Part shown: positions 1 to 5,449 of the stretch, piece after piece
Numbering within the stretch: the stretch's first letter is position 1
Layout: every line of letters begins with the position of its first letter
Source of the DNA: an uncultured Planctomycetaceae bacterium
GTDB taxonomy: Bacteria; Planctomycetota; Planctomycetia; Pirellulales; Pirellulaceae
Assembly: GCA_903927685.1 (NCBI GenBank)
Contig: CAIYOB010000684.1
Location: 1 to 10,396, forward strand
Direction: 5' to 3'
Length of the DNA: 10,396 nt
Program-made: the position numbers and the translations under genes
Notes under the pieces: model-generated
Databases searched by the model: none
Told to the model about the DNA's origin: nothing
The model's input: only the letters and a program-made list of their open reading frames with translations

Positions 1-119
1 AGTTGGGCCGGTTTTCCGCCCTGGACGGTAAAACCTGGAACAACCCCAGCCTGTACGGCCGCTACCTGCTGGTCCGTAACGCCGAACAAGCGGCGTGCTA
101 TGAACTGGCGCTGGAATGA
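1..119 (+). CDS. C-terminal end of a probable PQQ-like beta-propeller protein (partial)
   Basis: Only the last 38 codons are in the window, read from base 3 and ending at TGA 117-119. The tail contains LDGKTWNNPSLYGRYLLVRN followed by a short strand with ACYELAL. A 'G-K-x-W-x-x-P-x-L-x-x-x-x-L-x-V-R-N' stretch followed by 'A-C-Y-E-L' is how many planctomycetal PQQ-binding-like (BamB/quinoprotein dehydrogenase-type) beta-propeller proteins end, the last strand closing the propeller. The match is from family memory over a very short segment. The rest of the gene lies left of the window, so length, signal peptide and cofactor residues cannot be judged. It runs in the same direction as the next gene, 66 nt downstream. 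Confidence 0.55.
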   Translation, partial: LGRFSALDGKTWNNPSLYGRYLLVRNAEQAACYELALE

Positions 120-134
120 ACAACGCGCCCGGTT

Positions 135-147
135 GCCACCCTGTGGC
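135..147 (+). other. Small GC-rich inverted repeat downstream of the propeller gene
   Basis: GCCAC (135-139), a 3-nt loop CCT, and GTGGC (143-147) form a perfect 5-bp stem 16 nt after the upstream stop codon. There is no T-run behind it, so it is at best a weak transcription-slowing hairpin. A short stem in GC-rich DNA can easily be chance. Confidence 0.2.
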
Positions 148-185
148 CGCCTCACTGCGCGAAGAAAGCTCAGCAGGACCGCACC

Positions 186-1349
186 ATGACGAATACCCCG
201 TTGATTGCCATCGTCGTCGTGTTGCTCACTTGGTTTGGCACTCAGGCTGCCCAGTCGGCCGACGTCGTGCCGAGCCAGTCGGCCGTGCCCGTCTCCGTGG
301 CGATGACGCTCGGCGAGATCGAGCGTGCCTTGGCGAAGTACCCGCCGGCCTGGGAGCATGGCGAAGCGCGTGCGGCCATCGCAGCCGCACTGGATCGGCA
401 GGTCACCGTCCAGGTCCGCGACGGGATGACCGACGCGGACCGGGACCAACTGCGGCCGCTGCTGGAGTTCTATCGCCGGCGCGTCGACGCGGGGCTGGAG
501 GCACTGGAACGGACTCCCGTCACCGCCGGCGTGCTGGTAGTCAAGTTCTACTCGTCCTCGTTGGTGCTCAAGAGTGCCGCAGGTACCGTCGCCGTGGACT
601 GTTGCCAGGGTCCGATCAACAACGGCGGCGAGCCGGAGAGGCGCGACGATCGCCGGACGGGGTTCTATTGGACGCCGGAACAGCGAGATCGGCTGGCACG
701 CCTGGTGGACTTGAGCCTGATCACGCACCGGCATCACGACCACGCCGACTATTCGCTGGCGCGGCGCCTCGTCGCGTGCGGGAAGCCGGTCGTCGGGCCG
801 CGGCAGCTCAAGGAACTGTGGAAGGACTTGGCGGACGGCATCACCGTGCCGGAGTCGGGACGAACGCAACGCGTCGGGCCGGCGGAGTTCGACGCGTTCT
901 CGGGCTACCAATACGCGCAGAGCCGGTTGGATGCCGACGGCCAGCGCGAAGGGTTTGCCGGCGAGATACCGGCGGCGGAGACGGAAAGTATCGTGTACTT
1001 GTTCCGCGTTGGCGGCATTGCCTTCCTGCAAGGGGCGGAGAACCACGTGCCAACCGGCGAGTGGCTGTGTCAACAGATCGCCCGGGGCTGGGCGCCGGAT
1101 GTGGTCCTGAGTGTCGGCCAGTATCAAGGCCAGCGTTCCGTCGATGCCGTGCTCCGCCAACTCCGGCCGGTGTTTCGCATTCCCGTCCACGAGTACGAAC
1201 TGATGCACGGCGGGGGCGGCAACCGCACGTCGCCTTGGTGGACGGGCCCCGGGCGACTGGCCTTCGACCGCCGCCAGGCCATGCCCCTGTTCTGGGGCGA
1301 GAGCTTTCACTTGACGCGTGCCGAGTTGGATGCGGCCGGCACGAAGTGA
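186..1349 (+). CDS. Secreted metallo-beta-lactamase-fold protein (UlaG-like hydrolase relative)
   Basis: A 387-residue protein. Residues 1-25 form a signal peptide (hydrophobic LIAIVVVLLTWFG, probable cleavage near AAQSA), so it should work outside the cytoplasm. Residues 40-112 are a charged helical lead-in. The metallo-beta-lactamase fold starts near residue 113 (strands VLVVKFYSSSLVL and GTVAVD). The zinc signature HxHxDH is complete: H181, H183, D185, H186 in THRHHDHAD. Later elements are a strand GGIAFLQGAENH (277-287), where UlaG-type relatives have the 'G-D' metal ligand, DVVLSVGQYQG (305-315), and a late histidine, H335, in RIPVHEYE, the usual position of the last ligand. Because the 'G-D' site reads G-A-E-N, activity is probable but not certain. 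The ATG at 186 is chosen for the signal peptide directly after it and a weak AGCAGGA ribosome site at about 174-180. The substrate is unknown; sugar-lactone or phosphoester hydrolysis cannot be told apart here. Confidence 0.82.
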   Translation: MTNTPLIAIVVVLLTWFGTQAAQSADVVPSQSAVPVSVAMTLGEIERALAKYPPAWEHGEARAAIAAALDRQVTVQVRDGMTDADRDQLRPLLEFYRRRVDAGLEALERTPVTAGVLVVKFYSSSLVLKSAAGTVAVDCCQGPINNGGEPERRDDRRTGFYWTPEQRDRLARLVDLSLITHRHHDHADYSLARRLVACGKPVVGPRQLKELWKDLADGITVPESGRTQRVGPAEFDAFSGYQYAQSRLDADGQREGFAGEIPAAETESIVYLFRVGGIAFLQGAENHVPTGEWLCQQIARGWAPDVVLSVGQYQGQRSVDAVLRQLRPVFRIPVHEYELMHGGGGNRTSPWWTGPGRLAFDRRQAMPLFWGESFHLTRAELDAAGTK

Positions 1350-1371
1350 TCCGGCGTCGAGTATCCAACAC

Positions 1372-1392
1372 GGACCGCCGGTGCCGGCGTCC
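1372..1392 (+). terminator. GC-rich hairpin after the MBL gene (possible weak terminator)
   Basis: CGCCG (1376-1380) pairs with CGGCG (1385-1389) around a 4-nt loop GTGC. The stem is extended by GGA (1372-1374) and TCC (1390-1392) across a one-base bulge at 1375. It lies 22 nt after the MBL stop and before the promoter at 1468, a sensible place for a transcription end. No U-tract follows, so intrinsic termination would be inefficient. Confidence 0.3.
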
Positions 1393-1467
1393 GGCGTGCT
1401 TCACTGCTGACGACCGTCGGCAACTGCGGGCAGAGGAATCTCGTGGCTCAGCGGATCGGGACGCCGC

Positions 1468-1496
1468 TTGGGTAACGCGGTGCGATGGTTTACAAT
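1468..1496 (+). promoter_or_regulatory. Sigma70-type promoter upstream of the M14/BPL_N fusion gene
   Basis: A -35 element TTGGGT (1468-1473) and a -10 element TACAAT (1491-1496, five of six matches to TATAAT) are separated by exactly 17 bp, inside a 194-nt gene-free gap. Expected initiation is near 1502-1504. That is just before an in-frame ATG at 1505 and about 40 nt before the preferred start at 1544. It would drive 1544-3115 and possibly the downstream GH106 and PL11 genes. Confidence 0.6.
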
Positions 1497-1543
1497 TCTC
1501 CCCTATGAACCCGCCCATCCGCCTTCCCAGAGACCAAGCTGCC

Positions 1544-3115
1544 ATGCACGTGCCCCAGTCAACCCTGGCGGTTCGCGAGGCGATCCGTCGCTGCCTGTTC
1601 CTCTTGACGCTGGTTCTCGTTCCGCCGACTTGGGCCGCCGACACGTGCGCCGACGGCACCCTGGGCCACGGCACCGCGTGGGAGACGAATTACTATGTCC
1701 GCACCGCCGATCGGGCCGGGCCGACGGTCGTGATCACGGGCGGCCTGCACGGCGACGAGCCCGCCGGCGCCGCGGCCGCGGAACAGATTCGGCACTGGCC
1801 CCTGGCGTGCGGCACGCTGGCCGTGCTGCCGCGGGCGAATCCGCCCGCGCTGGCCGCGCGGACGCGGAACACGCCCGAGGTCGACAAGGCGCTGGGCAAC
1901 CTGAACCGCAACTTCCCCAAGGCTGGCCAGGCCGGCCCGGGCGTCGGCGACCAGGCGGTGGCTATCTGGGAGTGGGTCCAGTCGGTGCAGCCCGCTTGGG
2001 TCGTCGACCTGCACGAGGGCAGCGGGATTCGTGCGGCTGGTTCCAAGTCGGTCGGTTCGAGCGCCATTGTCTGCCCCCGGGCGGAAACGGATGAAGCCGC
2101 GAAACGGATGCTGGCGGCGGTCAATGCGACGATCGAGCGGTCGGACAAGCAGTTTGTGCGGCTGAGCCCGCCGGTCGACGGCAGCCTGGCCCGAGCCGCG
2201 GGGGAGCACCTGGGCGCCCGGGCGATGATCCTGGAGACCTCGATCAACGATGCGCCGCAGCCGGCGGCAAAGAACGGGGCGGACACCAAGCAGAATGCGT
2301 CGTCGGTCAAGCCGCCGCCGCAGCCACTCTCCCGACGCGTCCGCCAGCATCGCCTGCTGGTCCAGACGCTGCTGGTGCACCTGGGAATGCTCGATCCAGG
2401 GCTGAACATCGACCGCCTGACCGGCCGCTCGGCCGCGGCGGACAAGACTTGGGTGGCGTTATACGATGCCGGCGGCACAGGCGGCGACGGGGCGTCGTCC
2501 GTCCAGCGGATTCTGAGCCGCGGCGGGATGCAAGTCGTGCGAGTTGGCGCGGAGGAAATCGCGGCGGGCTCGCTGGCCGAGTTCGACCTCGTCGTCTTTC
2601 CCGGCGGCAGCGGCAGCAAGGAAGCGGCGGCGATCGGCGAAGCGGGCCGCGAGCAGGTCCGCCAGTTCGTCGAGCGCGGAGGCGGTTACATCGGCATCTG
2701 TGCCGGGGCCTATCTATGCACCAGCGGCTACGACTGGAGCTTGAAGATCTTCGACGCCAAGACGGTGTCATCCCGCTGGCAGCGCGGCGCGGCAACACTC
2801 AAGATGGAACTGACGCCCGCAGGCCGCGAGATCCTGGGCGAGCATCCCCTGCCCGTGGACGTCCGTTACCACAACGGCCCGGTGATCACACGCGCGGACG
2901 TCGAGGCGATTCCGGACTTTGACGTACTCGCCTGTTTTCGCACCGAGGTCGCCCAGAACGGCACTCCGGCCGGAGTCATGGTCGACTCGCCCGCCATCGC
3001 CTCGGGCAGTTACGGCCAGGGGCGAGTGCTGTTCATCAGCCCGCACCCGGAACAGACTGCCGGCCTGGAGGATCTGGTCCGCCGGGCCGCGGAATGGACA
3101 GCGGGCAAACCGTAG
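1544..3115 (+). CDS. Secreted bifunctional protein: M14 (AstE/AspA-type) zinc hydrolase fused to a GATase1-like BPL_N domain
   Basis: A 523-residue protein with two modules. Residues 1-31 are a signal peptide (n-region to R16, hydrophobic CLFLLTLVLV, end near TWA-AD). Residues about 59-285 are an M14-type zinc carboxypeptidase/deacylase of the succinylglutamate desuccinylase/aspartoacylase kind: the Zn ligands sit in H69-G-D-E72, the substrate-binding Arg in N121-R-N-F-P, the third ligand in D155-L-H157-E, and a probable general base at E231 in ILETS. A loop rich in P, A, K and N (about 236-262) interrupts the end of this domain. Residues about 302-520 are a class-I glutamine-amidotransferase-like domain of the BPL_N type: GGGYIGICAGAY gives a nucleophile-elbow C386, and SPHPE gives H501 and E503. 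The reading frame stays open upstream to 116, but that part is Arg-rich shadow of the MBL gene. The first start that fits a promoter is 1505 or 1544, and 1544 gives the more normal signal peptide. Both active sites look intact, suggesting exported amide or peptide hydrolysis; the substrate is unknown. Confidence 0.8.
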   Translation: MHVPQSTLAVREAIRRCLFLLTLVLVPPTWAADTCADGTLGHGTAWETNYYVRTADRAGPTVVITGGLHGDEPAGAAAAEQIRHWPLACGTLAVLPRANPPALAARTRNTPEVDKALGNLNRNFPKAGQAGPGVGDQAVAIWEWVQSVQPAWVVDLHEGSGIRAAGSKSVGSSAIVCPRAETDEAAKRMLAAVNATIERSDKQFVRLSPPVDGSLARAAGEHLGARAMILETSINDAPQPAAKNGADTKQNASSVKPPPQPLSRRVRQHRLLVQTLLVHLGMLDPGLNIDRLTGRSAAADKTWVALYDAGGTGGDGASSVQRILSRGGMQVVRVGAEEIAAGSLAEFDLVVFPGGSGSKEAAAIGEAGREQVRQFVERGGGYIGICAGAYLCTSGYDWSLKIFDAKTVSSRWQRGAATLKMELTPAGREILGEHPLPVDVRYHNGPVITRADVEAIPDFDVLACFRTEVAQNGTPAGVMVDSPAIASGSYGQGRVLFISPHPEQTAGLEDLVRRAAEWTAGKP

Positions 3116-3141
3116 GGAACATCCTGGCTGCGCCCGCAATT

Positions 3142-3156
3142 GTGGCGACGTGCCAC
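3142..3156 (+). other. Small inverted repeat in the leader of the GH106-like gene
   Basis: GTGGC (3142-3146) and GCCAC (3152-3156) flank a 5-nt loop, 11 nt before the Shine-Dalgarno of the GH106-like gene. It is a perfect but short stem without a T-run. It could be a leader hairpin or chance. Confidence 0.2.
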
Positions 3157-3167
3157 GCCAAACACTC

Positions 3168-3172
3168 GGGAG
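3168..3172 (+). promoter_or_regulatory. Shine-Dalgarno deciding the start of the GH106-like gene
   Basis: GGGAG lies 7 nt before the ATG at 3180. The reading frame is open for 87 codons further upstream, overlapping the previous gene. This ribosome site plus the immediately following signal peptide fix the start at 3180. Confidence 0.65.
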
Positions 3173-3179
3173 ACACTCC

Positions 3180-5378
3180 ATGAGATTCTGGACGCTGACC
3201 CTGCTTTCGCTGGCATTCTGTGCCCTGGCCGACCCCTGTGCCGCCGCCGACCTGCGGGACGATTTTCGCGATCCGCCCTTGTCGTGCAAGACGCGGCCGT
3301 TGTGGTTCTGGAACGCGCCCCCCAGCGGCGAGCAGACGCGGGCGATCATGACCGCGGCCCGGGACAGCGGCTACTACGGTTTCGGCATCCTGCCGACCGA
3401 GAAGATGGGGTTGGAGTTCATGAGTCCGGCGTTCCTGGATCGCTACCAGGAAGCGGTCGAAACGGCCGCCGAGTTGGGACTGAAGATGTGCCTGTACGAC
3501 GAGTTCTGGTTCCCCAGCGGCGGCGCGGGAGGACTATTGGCCAAGCAGTACCCGGAGGCGTTAGGCCAGCGACTGGACATGGTGACATGCGACGTTACCG
3601 GCCCGCGGCCGTTTACGGCCGACGTCCCGGCGGGGACGCTGATGGCCGCCGTGGCGATGAACCAGGCCACGCAGGAACGAATCGACCTGACGCACCAGGT
3701 ACGCGAGGGAAAGCTGGCCTGGGAGGCCCCGGCCGGCGCGTGGTCCGTCATGCTGTTCACCTGCGTGCCCGACGGAGCCCGCGGCCTGATCGACTACTTG
3801 GATCCCGCCGCGGTCCGCCGGTTCATCGAGTTGACTTACGAAAAGTACTATGCGAGATTCCCACAGCATTTTGGGCGGACCATCGACAGCGCGTTTTACG
3901 ATGAACCGACCTTCCACTGGATTCAAGGCGGCCGCGCCTGGACGCCGTCGTTCAACGCGCGGTTTCAGGCCAAGTACGGCGAGTCCCCGGCGCGCTGGTA
4001 TCCGGCCCTGTGGATGGACATCGGCCCCGACACGGCGGCGGCCCGCCAGGCGTTGTTTGGGCTGCGGGCCGAGATGTTTGCCGATGGCTTTGTGAAGACG
4101 ATCAACGACTGGTGCCGCGCGCACAAGATCGAGCTGACCGGGCACGTCGACCAGGAGGAGGTCGTCAATCCGGTGGGCCTGTGCGGCGACCTGATGAAGG
4201 CATTTCAACATCAGGACATGCCCGGCGTTGACCAGATCTTCCAATACGGCCGGGCGTCGAAGATCTACAAAGTGATCAGTTCGGCAGCGGTGAACTACGG
4301 CAAGCCGCGGGTGATGTGCGAATGCTATGGGGCGATCAAGGACATGCCCGTGGCCAACTTGTACAAAGAGGCGCTGGACCAGTTTGCCAAAGGGGTGAAC
4401 CTGTTCGTGCCCCATGCCGTGTGGTACGACCCGCAGCAGATCATCTTTCCACCGGAACTGTCGCACCGCAGCCCGCAGTACGGGCCGGAACTGCCGGCTT
4501 ACAACCGCTACCTGGGGCGGTTGCAGCGGACCCTCGGCGCGGGCTGGCAAGTCGCGGATATCGGCGTGCTGTACCCCATCGCGACGCTGCAGGCGGGTTA
4601 TCGGTTCGGGGTCGGCCAGGCGTATCAAGGCGGGGTCATTCCGCCGGAAGCCGACTACTTGGACGTGGGCGAGCGGCTGATGCTGGACGTCCGCCATGAT
4701 TTCACCTTCGTGCACCCGGAGGTCCTGGACGCAAGCTGCGTGGTGGAAAACGCGACCGTGCGTCTGGTGCGCCCCGAGTTGTCGCAGACGTATCGCGTGT
4801 TCATCGTGCCCGGTTCGACGACGATCTCCGTGAGCAATTTGCAGAAGATCAAGGCGTTTTACGACGGCGGTGGGCGCGTGATCGCCACCACGCGGTTGCC
4901 CGATCGCTCGGCCGAATTCGGCCGGGACGCCGAGGTCCGGCAGATCGTGAGCGAGATGTTTGGTCCCGCGGAAACGCCCATCGAGTCCGGCCTGCGGAAG
5001 CATGCCAATACCGCCGGCGGACAGAGTTGGTTCGCTCCTGAACCTTCGGCGGCCGTTTTGCGTGCCATCCTGGCCGAGGCGCTGCCCGTGCCCGACGTTG
5101 CCTGGGAGACGGTTCCGGACGTTGCCGGCGGCAACTTGTCCTACATTCACAAGGTCGTTGAGGGACGGGAGGTGTACTTCGTGGCCAACTCGTCGGATAC
5201 TCCGATCGAGACGCACGTGCGATTGCGGGGAGCGATGAAACTGGAACAGTGGGATCCGCAGACGGGTAAGATCGCGGCCGTGGAGGGAGCCCGGCTGACG
5301 GAGCACGGCCAGCCGGTGACGCGCGTTCCGCTGTCCCTGGGACCCGTGCAGGGCACGTTCCTGGTGGGGCAGGACTGA
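3180..5378 (+). CDS. Secreted GH106-type glycoside hydrolase (alpha-L-rhamnosidase-like)
   Basis: A 732-residue protein with a signal peptide (MRFWTLTLLSLAFCALADPCAAA, cleavage near residue 23). The order of motifs follows GH106. It has an opening RPLWFWN (39-45), then GYYGFGI, and a TIM-barrel strand with LYDEFWFPSGGAGG (105-118, D107/E108). Next come SAFYDEP (D241/E242), TGHVDQEE (320-327), CECYGA (E381), GVNLFVPHAVW (405-415), WQVADIGVLYP (456-466) and a flavodoxin/GATase-like segment with IKAFYDGGGRVIATT (557-571). Acidic residues E327 and E381 are candidates for catalysis or calcium binding, but which acts as acid or base cannot be fixed from sequence alone. Known GH106 enzymes release terminal alpha-L-rhamnose from rhamnogalacturonans; the lyase gene 71 nt downstream supports a pectin role. 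It is short: many GH106 proteins are about 900-1100 residues with a C-terminal beta-sandwich, and only about 70 residues of strands follow the barrel and adjunct domain here. Linkage specificity is inferred. Confidence 0.75.
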   Translation: MRFWTLTLLSLAFCALADPCAAADLRDDFRDPPLSCKTRPLWFWNAPPSGEQTRAIMTAARDSGYYGFGILPTEKMGLEFMSPAFLDRYQEAVETAAELGLKMCLYDEFWFPSGGAGGLLAKQYPEALGQRLDMVTCDVTGPRPFTADVPAGTLMAAVAMNQATQERIDLTHQVREGKLAWEAPAGAWSVMLFTCVPDGARGLIDYLDPAAVRRFIELTYEKYYARFPQHFGRTIDSAFYDEPTFHWIQGGRAWTPSFNARFQAKYGESPARWYPALWMDIGPDTAAARQALFGLRAEMFADGFVKTINDWCRAHKIELTGHVDQEEVVNPVGLCGDLMKAFQHQDMPGVDQIFQYGRASKIYKVISSAAVNYGKPRVMCECYGAIKDMPVANLYKEALDQFAKGVNLFVPHAVWYDPQQIIFPPELSHRSPQYGPELPAYNRYLGRLQRTLGAGWQVADIGVLYPIATLQAGYRFGVGQAYQGGVIPPEADYLDVGERLMLDVRHDFTFVHPEVLDASCVVENATVRLVRPELSQTYRVFIVPGSTTISVSNLQKIKAFYDGGGRVIATTRLPDRSAEFGRDAEVRQIVSEMFGPAETPIESGLRKHANTAGGQSWFAPEPSAAVLRAILAEALPVPDVAWETVPDVAGGNLSYIHKVVEGREVYFVANSSDTPIETHVRLRGAMKLEQWDPQTGKIAAVEGARLTEHGQPVTRVPLSLGPVQGTFLVGQD

Positions 5379-5414
5379 CCGAGGCGCAGCAGCAGGCGAC
5401 AGAACGAGCGCTGT

Positions 5415-5424
5415 TACCGCGGTA
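5415..5424 (+). promoter_or_regulatory. Perfect CG-centred palindrome upstream of the PL11 gene (operator candidate)
   Basis: TACCGCGGTA is a perfect 10-bp palindrome centred on CG, in the 71-nt gap between the GH106-like and PL11 genes. It is followed directly by TTTT. Short CG-centred palindromes are typical of LacI-family operators for sugar regulons. Only one copy was noticed and no regulator gene lies in the window, so the role is a guess. Confidence 0.3.
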
Positions 5425-5436
5425 TTTTGAACCCTG

Positions 5437-5444
5437 GGAGGGAG
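5437..5444 (+). promoter_or_regulatory. Strong Shine-Dalgarno deciding a GTG start for the PL11 gene
   Basis: GGAGGGAG ends 5 nt before a GTG at 5450. No in-frame ATG fits the signal peptide that begins VDKSFIFC, so this unusually purine-rich ribosome site supports the GTG start. Confidence 0.7.
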
Positions 5445-5449
5445 TCAGC

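Noticed and set aside
116..1504. Long open frame continuing upstream of the M14/BPL_N gene (463 extra codons)
   Set aside because: It overlaps the well-supported MBL gene in another frame, is Arg/Gly/Ala-rich without any domain, and has no ribosome site. The promoter and signal peptide at 1468-1630 mark the true gene start.
841..2619. Several minus-strand open frames opposite the MBL and M14 genes (277, 273 and 308 codons)
   Set aside because: Low-complexity Arg/Ser/Pro translations with no motif or ribosome site, typical antisense shadows of GC-rich genes.
3561..5306. 581-codon minus-strand open frame opposite the GH106-like gene
   Set aside because: It mirrors the plus-strand gene in GC-rich DNA, and its His/Arg/Val-rich translation has no recognisable motif. 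The plus frame has clear GH106 motifs throughout.
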